Part shown: positions 9,358 through 20,783 of the stretch, piece after piece | How the letters are laid out: the number at the start of each line of letters is the position of its first letter | How positions within the stretch are numbered: the stretch's first letter is position 1 | Origin: Amphimedon queenslandica | Lineage: Eukaryota; Porifera; Demospongiae; Haplosclerida; Niphatidae | DNA length: 49,868 bases | Reading direction: 5' to 3' | Assembly: GCF_000090795.2 (NCBI RefSeq) | Contig: NW_003546731.1 | Location: 21,612 to 71,479, forward strand | The notes under the pieces: generated by a model | Told to the model about the DNA's origin: nothing | Seen by the model: only the letters and a program-made list of their open reading frames with translations | Database searches by the model: none | Program-made: the position numbers and the translations under genes

Positions 9358-12300
9358 TTACTTAAGCTTTTTCGACATTTCTTCAGCTATTGGTTTAAAT
9401 GCATCTTCTTTGCTAAAAATATCAATTAGATTTCTTAGTCTAGCTGCTGATTTGCCTGATTGATTAACTGCTTCTCTGATATACATCAACAGAGTGGTTC
9501 CGTTCTGCAAGCCAGACTTGTTGTTTTCATCAGTAGCAGCATTATAGCCGGCTTCACTGATGAGCTTTTTACTGAACAATTTTGAAGCAATTATCAACCT
9601 ATTGTCTGTTTTAGATAACAACACTGTCAGTTCATCAATCTGTTCCTGAAATATGTCTTTTGCTTTATCATCATCTACACATATTGGCATCAGTGGTAAA
9701 ATATAATAAAAGTATCAAAGTCAACATTATTTTACCTGCAGGGGAAAATTGATTTGCTGGTGAATTTGGTGAAGTCACAACTTGTCTGTGAATAAAAAGT
9801 GTCATTGGCTCAGTAGTACCTTCAACAGGTACAGGATAATGTAGTGCTGAATCAGAGTCATCAGTATAGGCATTTGATGATGAATAAACAGATATGATGC
9901 ATTCAGGTGGAAGTGAGTGGTTTCCTTCACCAAACATATCCATGTCTGTTTGGCGCATCTTCAAAAAAATTAAGGTTATGTTATTTAATAATGATGATAT
10001 TTATGCTTACTTTGCAAGATGCACTGTGAGTCTGAATGGTCCAACGATCTGTTTTTATGGTGGGCTCAAGTTTCAGCTGAATTTCTGTGTGCTGCTCCTT
10101 AAAACTAAAAGGCTCATGTGGTCCTTTTTCTGCTGTAGCATGTTCAGCTTCAATGTACTACAGTAATTTTAATATATAGATCGATTGTTGTATCTGATGT
10201 CTTACCTTATGTAAAGCATCTAAATTTTTGACAGCAGTGAAAGTCACCCAATACTCTCTATATTTCGGTTCATAATAAATCATTAGAGTGTACCCCATAG
10301 CTTTAACAATAGGAGTAGGCACTGTGTACAAGACAAACAGAAGCTTATTAACATTACATGCATAATTATTATTGTTCAAACCTCTAGTTAATTGCTTATT
10401 AGATTTATCACCTTCAGACTGATCATCAGCAGCAATAGTGGACTTTTCTCCTGTGATACCCATCAGACAATATTTACCACGCTTAATCGAGCCATAGCTA
10501 CTTCCAATGGGAAACTCACCACCTTCTACAGCTGTGAACTGAAGTGGAAGTTTAGCAGAGCTGATGGGAGCTGTTACAAATTTGAGAAACTTTGCTTGAC
10601 TCTCGTCTTCCAATCTAACGCAATGCTGCAGCTCTAGCTTGAATGGCTTGAGGAGTTTTTTAGAGACAGAGATAGCATACACAGCACTAACAAGAACTGT
10701 GTTTTCTGGAAAAATAAAAGGCCCTCCTGCAAGGGCAACGACAGATATCATAGCAGTCTCTGTAGAAGATAGACTTCCTTCTGAAATACTGATACTAAGA
10801 CCATATTCCTTCCAATTCATTTGGTGAGCATTTCCTCCTTGAATTAAAAATATTTCTTTTCCAGCAATGAGGCAACCTAGTCTTTCGTAGCTAGGCTCCT
10901 TCCCTTTTTGACATTTGGATGGCACGAGGTAGCCCACGTCATCAAGTTTGTCTATAATTAATTACATGCATTATAAGTTATTGATATGATCAACTAACCT
11001 TGTAATGGAACCAGATAATCATGCAAAATACCATTGTCACATACTGACTTGTAAAGTTCTATTGGACAATGATATCACATTCACAATGCATTATATATCT
11101 ATTCTAACCTGTTAATAAATCATCTCTTTCCATCTTTTTAAGAAATTTCTCCACTTGATTGAGCAATTCATGACATCTATCAGCATAATTGTAGAGCAAA
11201 CATTCCAATTTAGAATCAGAGCCATTTTTGTTTTGATCAATTTCATATAATTGAGATTCACCAACAACAAGGAACTCGCCTAGCATGTACCAGTCATCTT
11301 CCATTGGTTTAAGAGCTTCTGCTATTTTATGAATCATGTCTATACAGAAATAAATAAAATTTGTCATAGCCATATTGCCTTATGGATGTAGTTCATTTAA
11401 CTAAATTCTATTTCTAACTACAAAAAATTATACTGTTACTGCCTACCTGGTTTAGGAGTCATAATGCCAATGTGACCCATATCAACCTCTTTATTTAATA
11501 ATAGCTTTTTAATGTGATGGTCTTTTTCTTTTACTCTGTCTTGTAACATTGCTATGTAGAAATCCTTCTCTCTGAGTTTGTCTAGCTACAAGTATACAAT
11601 AAGATAATATAATAGATGCTGCATGCATGGCACCCATACCAATATGTCATTATCTTTCTGTGCCAGTTCAAATTTTTCTAACAATTGAGTTTTCTGCATA
11701 ATTATTATAATAAAATTAAGATCTAATAACGGTTTAAATCAAACCTCAGATTTCATCCTGTTATTCTCCTTCTCTAATGAATTCAATAACTCCAAGCTCA
11801 AGGATGTTTTCTAGATAAAAAATAAGTACAAACAACAATAAAAATGCTAATAATGAATTGTTTGTTACCATACAATTAAATAAAGGTCATACCTTTGCCA
11901 TTGGTGTATATGAAACAAGCCATTCTTTATGATGACTAGATAGTGCTATAGCCTTTTGATGATTAGGACACTCTCGAAACTCGGTGCAAACCATAGATGT
12001 ATATCCTGGGCTCTCCAACTTGCTGAAATGAGGTCTTGGATGAACACTTGAACAGTAAAACCCCGTAAAAAATGGAGGAGCCTTATCATGCGAATTGAAA
12101 ATAACTTTCTTCATAAATTCGTAAACATTGGAGGGATCCCCAGAGCCACCATCAACTTGAATCTCCAAATATGAAAAACGAATCATAGCTCTAATGCTTG
12201 TATTGCGATGATGAAACTTGATGTGGTTATTGAAACGAATTGATTCAAGAAGTGCCTTTTCTTTGGAAAGCTCAGTAACCAAGGCTGAAAGCACAGTAAT

Positions 12301-15097
12301 AGGATTAGAGGCATCCTCAAATTGAAATAGAATGGGATTTTTCGTTTTAATTTCATCTTCAGTAATGCTTGCAATACGAGTATCAGGCAACAGGAGACTT
12401 GGAATAAAATATTGTTTTGGATCAAAGTCAAGCAGTATGTTGTAATATTTAAGAAGGTTGATAATAAAAGCCATTTCAATTGGTAAGTGGCTGTTTAGTG
12501 AAAGAACTTGATCCAGATCATGCTTTGAAATTATCCCTGTGTTTGAAATATCCTTGTTCTTGGAGGATATGGCAAGTAGTGCACTTGTTATGGTACGAAT
12601 GAAAGAGCTGAGATCAATGATAACGAAATCCTTGAAACCTTCCACTTCCTCAAAATAAAGAAATAAACCAACTTCTTGCGATGCAAAATTAAGAATTTGA
12701 GGTATTTCTTTTTGTGATATTCCATCAATTTTAGCCATTTCTATCCACTCTTTGAATTGAATGAGACCACCATGATCCCGAAGCTTGTAGAAGAATGATG
12801 AACATGAGATTGAAACTTCTACTTCAGATGAACTCTTTTGTAGCTCTTTATTAATAAAAGAAGATATTTGACTCATTTCCTCCTCATTTCCATTCATGTT
12901 ATCAACGGCAAGAAAAATAAGACCAGTGTCATCATCAAAGACTAAGAAACCATTGGATAAAAAGCTGGCCTTTCCAAAATACTTCCTGATCTCCTTATCT
13001 TTTTGACGAAAAACACTAGATCTGCAACTATCATCAATGCGATCGACATTCGTAGCTAGAAGAACTGCTCTGCTATTATAAGATCGAACATCATTGTAAT
13101 GTGATAATAACTGATGCAAAAACTGAACTGGAACGTAGCACATTTTAGAACCATCATCTCTGATGATGGATAATTCTTTGGTGAGATCGACTGATATATC
13201 AAATACAACCAAGTGAAAGGTTTGCCCTTGGAAAAGGTGTGGCAATACATTATACATCTCATATTGCTGGACGTCAATATCTATTATATCCTTCATATGT
13301 GTACCCATGCCCGTGTCAAAAACAAAAGACATTCGATTAGATTTAGGCTCGTCTGTTGTATCATCTGGATTATTAGGAGGAGTAAATTCAGCGGAATCGG
13401 CCAATTTCTTTGTTTTTTTAAGATTAATGATCTCTCCTTTGAATCGTTTGGTAAAAACAGACTTCCCAACTTGTGGTGGCCCAGAAACAAGGAACTTAAC
13501 ATTCCGTGGGACTTTCATTTGTCCTGCAATAAAATTGTTTTACTACATAATTATTAATGACTTGTATAATAATACCATTGACACTGTCATCATCATTTTC
13601 AGTATCATGCTCTCTTAAAGGCCTTGCTACAATACTCTACAAGTAAAAGAAAAAGTAGCTAAATTAAATGCGGTATTATAAATAATACACATACCTCCTT
13701 TATTAATTGTACTGCTTCAAGGAAATGCATATCTTTAGCCATTTCAAATGGTGTCTTATTATCCTATAGGTATTATAAAAAATTCATGTCATGAGAAAAT
13801 GATATAATTAAACATACCATGTTTTTGATTGTAATAGAGGCTTGCTTCTTTAGCAAAGCTTCAACAAGCTCATAGCTCTTAGCCCTGACAGCAAAATGAA
13901 GCGCTGTATTTCTCTTCTACAAAAAAATCAATTAATGAATTAGTTAAAAGTACTCTTGTTAATAACATAGAATTTTTCTTTTCAACAAGGATGATAAATC
14001 AATTTTACAAGCAGCAAGCAGCTATGATCAAAGTACAGTACTTATGCATGTACATGCATATGTTCCTGTTCTCAATTTTTATAATTTTTTCCCATACACA
14101 TACATGTACTCATTATGCAAAGAAATTTTAAGCTGATTCCAATCACATTTGGATTTTTTTTTAATTTTTAAAGTCGCTCAAAAATAGGTAGAAGTCCCTG
14201 TATAAGGACTTTGGTCAAATTTCATCAAAAATGACTATTAGAGAATTCTCCATTTTAATAACTTTTTCTGATACATATACATGTACTTACGTTGTGTAGA
14301 AATATATGAAATTTGAATTTTTAATGAATTTTTAAAGTTGCTCTAGAATCAGGCCAAAGACTGGTACAGGGTATTTTATCGGGCTAGAAGAAATTTTCTA
14401 TTTTTAATAACTTTTTACAATGCATAATACATGTTGCTATGCCATGGATTAAGTTTAGAGTCAATCTCATTACATTAGTGGAATAAAACAAAATTTAAAT
14501 GACTCACAGAAGTTTTATCATTAATAATTGTCTCAGCTCCATTCTTTAGAAGTGCAATAGCAATTCTAACTCTCTTACTCCGACATGCAATGTGCAAGGA
14601 AGATTCATTAAAGAAAAATGTTTTCCCATTCTTGACCCAGTTAGGATCACTGATTAATAGGTAAACAACATCCTCATGACCATGATGACAAGCATAGTCT
14701 AGGGCATTCCAACCATACTAAAAGAAAAAGGCAATATAAATATAATAGTTCAAAAATTATTGTATACTTGCCGAATCTCTAGGTGTTCTCAGTGCATCAT
14801 TTTGAAGAAGAATCTTCACTATCTCTGTGTGTCCTTTATGACTGGCAATAACCAATGGTGTACGATAGAACTGGTATATAGTGAAAAATAGATTCAGTGC
14901 ACTAGTACAGGCATTATATATATAGTACTCATACTTTTCCAGTGTGCTTCCAGTTTAAATTTAAGTTTGTCCTTTCATGAATCAACTTGATCACCTTGTC
15001 TGGCTCACCATTCGAACAGTATTTATATAACTAGCATAATGAAAACGTACAAATTAGAAATAATTTGAATTACACAGCCTCCTACCTTAGCTGACAT
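9358..15097 (-). CDS. Ankyrin-ROC-COR-coiled coil-death-ZU5-CARD-like protein
   Basis: Eighteen exons: 15097-15086, 15030-14935, 14870-14772, 14717-14508, 13916-13818, 13763-13695, 13636-13576, 13523-11893, 11810-11745, 11693-11640, 11585-11447, 11339-11109, 11058-10999, 10951-10382, 10321-10206, 10157-10011, 9958-9736 and 9674-9358. All phases fit and give about 1399 residues. Residues 5-195 are ankyrin repeats (YGWNALDYACHHGHEDVVYL, KRNTALHFAVRAKSYELVEA). The 564-residue stretch encoded by the two exons 13636-11893 has a P-loop GPPQVGKS at 230-237, a DTGMG switch, ATNVDRID as the G4-like motif, and a COR-like half. Residues 760-845 look coiled-coil. Residues 846-922 resemble a death domain, about 970-1070 a ZU5 domain (WKEYGLSISISEGSLS), and 1295-1399 a CARD-like helical fold. 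The nearest known logic is DAPK1 (ankyrin-ROC-COR-death) joined to UNC5-type ZU5. A role as an intracellular danger or apoptosis scaffold is inferred. Intron 3 uses a GC donor. Confidence 0.75.
14060..14480. repeat. Diverged copies of the 177-bp repeat in an ankyrin-gene intron
   Basis: The segments TTTTTCTGATACATAT, TTGTGTAGAAA and TTTTTAAAGTTGCTC recur in the order seen in the 177-bp arrays, but with many substitutions and a different middle. About two degenerate units lie in the 591-bp intron 13917-14507 of the ankyrin/ROC gene. It looks like an older relative of the arrays at 6560 and 33117. Confidence 0.5.
14770..14771 (-). other. GC splice donor (GC-AG intron 3 of the ankyrin/ROC gene)
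   Basis: The exon ends GATTCG and is followed by GCAAGT instead of GTAAGT; the acceptor is TTTTAG|TATGG. Joining here keeps phase and completes an ankyrin repeat (RDSYGWNALDYACHHG). The nearest GT, 4 bp further in, would shift the frame. The intron is 54 bp. Confidence 0.75.
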
Positions 15098-16452
15098 TTT
15101 GTACTGACACACCCCATACAAAACCAGAAATTTGAAACAAAAGAAAATTGATATGACTTAATGAATATCAATATTATTACATAATAAAAGCTTTGCATTG
15201 AGCCAAATACATGTACATGTATATCTAAGAATTAAATTATTGATTAATATTTAATGTATTAATATTGTTAAAACTATTGAAAGTTAGTATTGTACATATT
15301 GAATTTTTTACTCTTACTTAAACTGTGTCATCAAAGAAATAGTTTGTTTAAATTGTCGTCTATACGATTCCTCAAAGTCTTTTGTATCTACTAAAGGTTG
15401 ATAGATGCTGAATTGTGATCTAAACTGTCTATCTGGAAACTTTTACTGTGAGTTTGATTTTGCAAGATTAGAAATTAGAGATCACCCATATAATTGCATG
15501 CCACATTCAGTATTATGACACAGTCTTATTACGTAAAAATTGAATAACAGCACATTTTCTAAAGCATAAATTTTCAAATATGCAACATGCGAGCCACTCT
15601 CATAAAATAGTGGGATTCTCTTGGAAACTAGCTATACCAAAGGACAATATTCAATACAGAACAATATAGAGTAAAAGTGCAATATGGGGGAATTTTTATA
15701 TGTCATCATGATAGCATCATACTTCTGTATACATAATCTGTGCAGCACAGCATGATATTGATTTGAAATATGCTTCACATCAATAACAGTACACAAATAG
15801 TCCCGAAACATAACTTCCTTATAAGGATGTAAGTCATGCATTGAATCAACACAGCTTGCAATACAGGACATAGTACGACATATGCTATTAGTTATGTTAT
15901 ATATACTGAATTTAAGTTCTGCTATTTTGTGTATAGGCTTGCTACATGACATGATATCCTTACAGTAACTTTGAGGCTAACTTCAAAAGCGTGTTACAAA
16001 GATTAACAATAACAAACCTAGATCTCCTCATTGATAACATAACTAAAGCAAAACTAATTAACACTGACATCTATACTGACTGTACATACAACTAATAAGT
16101 AATTAATGTATACAAACTAAAGTGATATTGATGTTTAGTAATGTTTTTATCAGGTGCACATCACAACAATGATAACCAATACAGCTATAGGGTGAGGGAC
16201 ATGGCCATGTAATGATGTCATTGTCTGGCGATTTGCTGTGTCATGATTTAACATTACCTAAGCACGTGTACTGATGGAGATACACCTTTAAAAGTACACA
16301 AGTGCATCTTTCTCTGACCTAATTGTCTCAAGTGGCCATGTGTCAATGTCCAGTTTATCTCCTAATGATAAACTGTAACTGACTCAAAGTCAAAACTGAA
16401 ACTGAATCTTAAGCCACTGTTGTGGCTATCTTGTATATAATCTTCCTCTTTG
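15098..16452. other. Intergenic region between divergent genes, with an interspersed repeat
   Basis: No gene is supported here. The block around 15440-15600 (TTAGAAATTAGAGATCAC, GCATGCCACATTCA, TATGACACAGTCTTATTACG) is found again at about 28540-28690 and in part at 28035-28160, so it is a dispersed repeat. The remainder should hold the promoters of the ankyrin/ROC gene (leftward) and the beta-helix receptor-like gene (rightward); I see no clear core element. Confidence 0.5.
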
Positions 16453-19400
16453 ATGTTAGGACACATTTCATATTCAGTCATGTTTCTTTCAAGTCTCTTC
16501 TTTCTTCTTGTCCTCCTCCTGGCAAATCATTTGGTAGTTTCTGAACAAGTTCATAATTCAAGTCAACTGGAGGATGTTCTGTGCAGGAACAGGTCAGGGA
16601 AGTCACTGGTGATTGAACTTACCGAGCTATCTTATGATATATCACAAGAATTAAGCTGTAAGGTTGTATTTGAAAATCTAAATGTTACTATCATTGGTAA
16701 TGAGGCCACGAGTTCCATTAATTGTACTAATAATTCGCAACTAAACTTTATTTTTGAAAATTCCATCGTAGTGCTTCATAAATTGAACTTCATTGGCTGT
16801 GGAGGGTTAGTACCATTGTCTAGTTACATTAACAATCAAAATGCCTTCCTAAAATTTAGTAATGAACTACAGAACACAACTTTGCTCTTTGTACATAGTT
16901 CATTGCAAGCAGATAATGTTACTATTGAAAGCTATATTGGATATGCAATGATTGGTATTAACATGTGGAAATCAAATTTAACGAAACTCAATGTATCAAA
17001 TGGTGGAAATTATGAAGGGGCCAGTGGCATTGTAATACAGTACAATGATGACATTAAGAAATATGATCCAAATAGGAAAAATGTGTATGCATTAACTTTT
17101 TGGAACTCAACATTTTTTGCTAATTATTACATAAAAGGGTACAATCCTTCAATCCATTACTGTTTCTACAAACGTTATCTATACAGTAATGATAAGACAC
17201 AAGAGGTGTTCTCTGCTGCAGGACTGACAATATTATACACTCAAACAAAGTACAGAGCTCAAGTTAATATCATGAGCCACTCAACCTTTTTTCGTAACGT
17301 TGGTCTACATGCAGGTGCACTAATGATAGTCCATTACATCCCTCATGGATTACAACCTGCAGTACTAAATAGTGCAACTATCATAGAACATACTACATTC
17401 AAACGTAATAATAACTATGCATTATGCAGTGGAGCTGCTATAGCATTTTACTGGATAGTGCTTTCAAAACATAACATGTCTGATCATTCACCTCTGAAAC
17501 CTCTCTTGGTTAACCATTGTAAATTTAAAAAACAAGAGCCACTTATTGAGGCTGATAATTTTTTGGAAAGTCACTACACACCAGGGAACATGTACATTGG
17601 AATATTACCAAATCAAGGAAGTGACATACTTATTAACATTTCAAATTCAAACTTTCATGATAATGTTGCTGAAAAAAGCAGTGCTATGAATGGAGCCTGC
17701 CTTACAGCAGAGAGTTTTGATTTAGTGAAATCAAATAAAGGTATCACAATAGTCCTGGAAAGTATATCTGCTGATAAAAATTATCAAAATGGTGTAAAAC
17801 AGATACATGATCATTCCTCCACTGGTATATTCTCATTTTTTAATCTCCCCAGAGTTGAAATTGGTGGAGTTTCTATTTTTGACAATAACGACGGTTCAGT
17901 TGTTTATTCAGAGGATTCCAACATTTATTTATCTGGCAATATTGCTTTTAAAAATAATGTTGCAGCGTTTGGTCCTGCAATTAGAATGAAAGGAAAAGGT
18001 CAACTTCATTTTTTTCCTGGTCTTCAGGCTCTTTTTCAAAACAACATAGCTGAGAAGCTAGGTGGAGCATTGTACCTACAGAAGGATTCAACCCCATTTG
18101 ATAATAACTTGTGTGCAATGAATATATCAAGTGATGTTAATCGTAAGGATATCAGGTTTGTTGACAATCAAGCTGTAGATGGAGGAAATACTATATATGC
18201 TTACCCTCTCTACTCTTGCTATAATGATTATATTAATGGTGATTACATAGACAACACTAGTTATTATAATGATCAAATGTTTACCATTATCAACACTGCC
18301 AGATACAATAGTTCTCTTCTGGAGATCTCCAGTAAACCCAGTAGGCTTTTGTATAACATGAAAAAACTACCCACACATATACATCCTGGAACTACATTTG
18401 AAATTGAGGCTGGTGCTTTATTTTATCAAGATTTTGTCTGGGCAAATTTAGCCATCACCATAGAAGCAATAAACTGTACCAACAAAACTGTTAATAGATG
18501 CTTGGATTCAAAAACTCTAAAAGGGATGGCACGTCTTCCAGATAATGTTCAATGGCACGAATTGAAAGAAGGTCACAATTATACTGCTATTAACATCACA
18601 ATACTGGTAAATCATGCATTTTCTGGTTACTTAGAACTAAAAGTAGGCGCTTCAATATTTAATGGAGAATTCACAAATGTTACTGGGTTAAGCCTATATG
18701 CTTGTCCATTGGGTTTTCAGCTTAACACTGCTTCAGGTAAATGCGATTGCAGTGAATCTCTTCATCAAATAATGCTTTACTATGATATTCAATGTGACAT
18801 TAACCAGTTGAAAATTAAAAGGCCAGACTGGAATATACCATGGATTGGTGAGTATGACCCTACTGGGAACAATAATTATACAACTGGTGTATCAAAAACT
18901 TGCCCTGTTGAGTACTGCACTGTCAATAAAAAATATCAATTCTTTAAAATCTCAGACGACAAGCAAGTCACTTTATTCAATCCAGAAGATTCAACAGATT
19001 ATCAGTCTTTATGCCAATTCAATCGTACAGGGGTGCTGTGTAGTCAATGTCCTGATGGTACATCAGTAGTGTTAGGATCACCAGAATGCAAGCACTGCCC
19101 AGTTGGTTATACAGTACTAACTGTATTCATCTTCCTACTGGCTGGCCCCTTGCTTATATTCTCCCTGTATGCATTGCAGCTTACATTAACCACCGGCACT
19201 CTTAATGGGATCATATTTTATGCACAGGCAGCAAATGCTGGCCTAGTTGATATGCTTGATATCCACCTTGCTGGCCATTCATCATCAGCAGTGTGGGTCA
19301 TAGGCCGAATCTGCATCACCATCTTATCATTCCTTAATCTTAATCTTGGAGGATTCTCTTTGTGTTTTTTAGGGAATTTGTCTGAGTTGTCTAAAGCTGG

Positions 19401-20367
19401 TCTCAGTTTACTCTTTCCCATTTATCTACTGACAATTGTTGTTGTCCTCATTTTCTTAAGCCGTTTTTCTCAAAAGCTTTCTAATTACATTTCTCATTCT
19501 TCCATTCAAGTTCTGGTTACTGTTGTTCACCTCTCGTTTTCAAATCTTCTTGGCCGAACAATTAAAGTGTTTTCTCCAGCTGTTATATATTATGACAATG
19601 GAACGGAAAGGGGCAATTTTCAAGTGCAAGTCTGGTATTATGATGGTGCAGTGACTTACAGTGAATCTCGCCATCTTGCACTAATGATCATCACATTGAT
19701 AGTAGGAATCATGTTTGTTCTTCCTTATATTGTAATCTTAATCTGTGCCAGGCCGTTACGCCGCTCTCCATTATCAAGCAAGTACCTTCGACCTTTTATA
19801 GAAGCAATTCATGCACCATATAAGGAAGGGAAGGAGTATTGGTTTGTCGGACGACTCATTGCTTTGATGATTATCTATGTTCTCTATATGTACTACATCA
19901 CTGTGTCCATCACCAAGATATATGTGAGTGTGACACCTATCATATCATCCATGTTGTTTTTACAGGCATATTTGAAACCGTTTAAAAAGAAGCTTGTTAA
20001 CATACTCGACTGCTGGATCATGTTTTTGCTCCTAATCGTTGGGATCATGTCATGGTATTTCTTAGAAGAGAACAACTACTTGGGCTCAAATATCATATGT
20101 GAAATCTCTGTGTTTCTGTTTCTCATCACTTTTGTGGTTGTACTGTTTTACCACATTGCTTGGGTCACAGGATTAATAGATTATGCTCAGTATCTAGTAA
20201 GAGGGTTTCAGAGGAGAAGGGATGAGCGAAGGAAGAGTCATTTTAGTACAGTTAATGGTGGGACTGATGTGGAGAGAAATGGATTGTCTGCCCGTAACAC
20301 TGACATGTTTTATGGATCTACGTCATACAGGGAATCCCTACTGAGTTCAGTAACAAGTGACGTTTGA
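16453..20367 (+). CDS. Large surface protein: beta-helix-like ectodomain and multi-pass C-terminus
   Basis: Intronless ORF of 1304 residues. The N-terminus has a signal-peptide-like core (FLSSLFFLLVLLLANHLVV). The ectodomain, to about residue 880, has many N-glycosylation sequons and recurring short hydrophobic, Asn-rich turns typical of right-handed parallel beta-helices (for example FKNNVAAFGPAIRMKGKG and FQNNIAEKLGGALYL). A Cys-rich stalk follows (CDCSESL, CSQCPDGTS, CKHCPVGY). The C-terminal part has roughly eight to ten hydrophobic segments, starting at VLTVFIFLLAGPLLIFSLYA, with TGTLNGIIFYAQ, FLNLNLGGFSLCF and YLKPFKKKLVNILDCW between them. The architecture resembles large expanded families in sponges and choanoflagellates annotated only as uncharacterised. 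The LKPFxxxxxNxLD motif faintly recalls TRP/FLC-like channels. Receptor or channel function is unproven. The ATG chosen is the first one; a second Met ten residues later also fits a signal peptide. Confidence 0.7.
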   Translation: MLGHISYSVMFLSSLFFLLVLLLANHLVVSEQVHNSSQLEDVLCRNRSGKSLVIELTELSYDISQELSCKVVFENLNVTIIGNEATSSINCTNNSQLNFIFENSIVVLHKLNFIGCGGLVPLSSYINNQNAFLKFSNELQNTTLLFVHSSLQADNVTIESYIGYAMIGINMWKSNLTKLNVSNGGNYEGASGIVIQYNDDIKKYDPNRKNVYALTFWNSTFFANYYIKGYNPSIHYCFYKRYLYSNDKTQEVFSAAGLTILYTQTKYRAQVNIMSHSTFFRNVGLHAGALMIVHYIPHGLQPAVLNSATIIEHTTFKRNNNYALCSGAAIAFYWIVLSKHNMSDHSPLKPLLVNHCKFKKQEPLIEADNFLESHYTPGNMYIGILPNQGSDILINISNSNFHDNVAEKSSAMNGACLTAESFDLVKSNKGITIVLESISADKNYQNGVKQIHDHSSTGIFSFFNLPRVEIGGVSIFDNNDGSVVYSEDSNIYLSGNIAFKNNVAAFGPAIRMKGKGQLHFFPGLQALFQNNIAEKLGGALYLQKDSTPFDNNLCAMNISSDVNRKDIRFVDNQAVDGGNTIYAYPLYSCYNDYINGDYIDNTSYYNDQMFTIINTARYNSSLLEISSKPSRLLYNMKKLPTHIHPGTTFEIEAGALFYQDFVWANLAITIEAINCTNKTVNRCLDSKTLKGMARLPDNVQWHELKEGHNYTAINITILVNHAFSGYLELKVGASIFNGEFTNVTGLSLYACPLGFQLNTASGKCDCSESLHQIMLYYDIQCDINQLKIKRPDWNIPWIGEYDPTGNNNYTTGVSKTCPVEYCTVNKKYQFFKISDDKQVTLFNPEDSTDYQSLCQFNRTGVLCSQCPDGTSVVLGSPECKHCPVGYTVLTVFIFLLAGPLLIFSLYALQLTLTTGTLNGIIFYAQAANAGLVDMLDIHLAGHSSSAVWVIGRICITILSFLNLNLGGFSLCFLGNLSELSKAGLSLLFPIYLLTIVVVLIFLSRFSQKLSNYISHSSIQVLVTVVHLSFSNLLGRTIKVFSPAVIYYDNGTERGNFQVQVWYYDGAVTYSESRHLALMIITLIVGIMFVLPYIVILICARPLRRSPLSSKYLRPFIEAIHAPYKEGKEYWFVGRLIALMIIYVLYMYYITVSITKIYVSVTPIISSMLFLQAYLKPFKKKLVNILDCWIMFLLLIVGIMSWYFLEENNYLGSNIICEISVFLFLITFVVVLFYHIAWVTGLIDYAQYLVRGFQRRRDERRKSHFSTVNGGTDVERNGLSARNTDMFYGSTSYRESLLSSVTSDV

Positions 20368-20657
20368 CATTTAATTTTTTTCTTCTTTCTCCTTTTTCTC
20401 TCTCTCTCTTACATTAAAGCTGAGTGTATATATTTATTCCTTAAGCTGCCTATAATGTATCAGTTTTAAAATGTGCTGTAATTTGCTTTATGCTGGACTA
20501 CTTTTAAATATAAACTTGCTACTATTACTTTTGCCTTATTTTTATATAGACTATATTATTGTTTTTATTCTTTTAAAAAGTTTTAAAAACTATAATTATA
20601 ATCATTGTGGAAAAATTTAATCCACAGCGATTCAAAATAACATTAAAAGTGGCGCGT

Positions 20658-20671
20658 GTTACCATGACAAC
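20658..20671 (+). promoter_or_regulatory. RFX X-box upstream of the dynein heavy chain
   Basis: GTTACCATGACAAC is a full match to the X-box consensus RYYNYYATRRNRAC bound by RFX factors that switch on ciliary genes. It lies 113 bp upstream of the dynein ATG and in the gap after the preceding gene. Ciliary-gene X-boxes are typically within a few hundred bp of the start, so position and target gene agree. Confidence 0.75.
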
Positions 20672-20783
20672 CCTGGTGATAAATAAATTAAACCGCAGGT
20701 GTCATTATTTTGAAATCTTGTCTCTGTATTGAACTCGCTCTTCTTGAACTTAAGAGACTTCTAATAATACAAAGCCTTTCCTC

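Noticed and set aside
15632..15952. Minus-strand ORF of 106 codons in the intergenic region
   Set aside because: Low-complexity hydrophobic/Cys composition, no splice or family support, and adjacent to dispersed repeat sequence.
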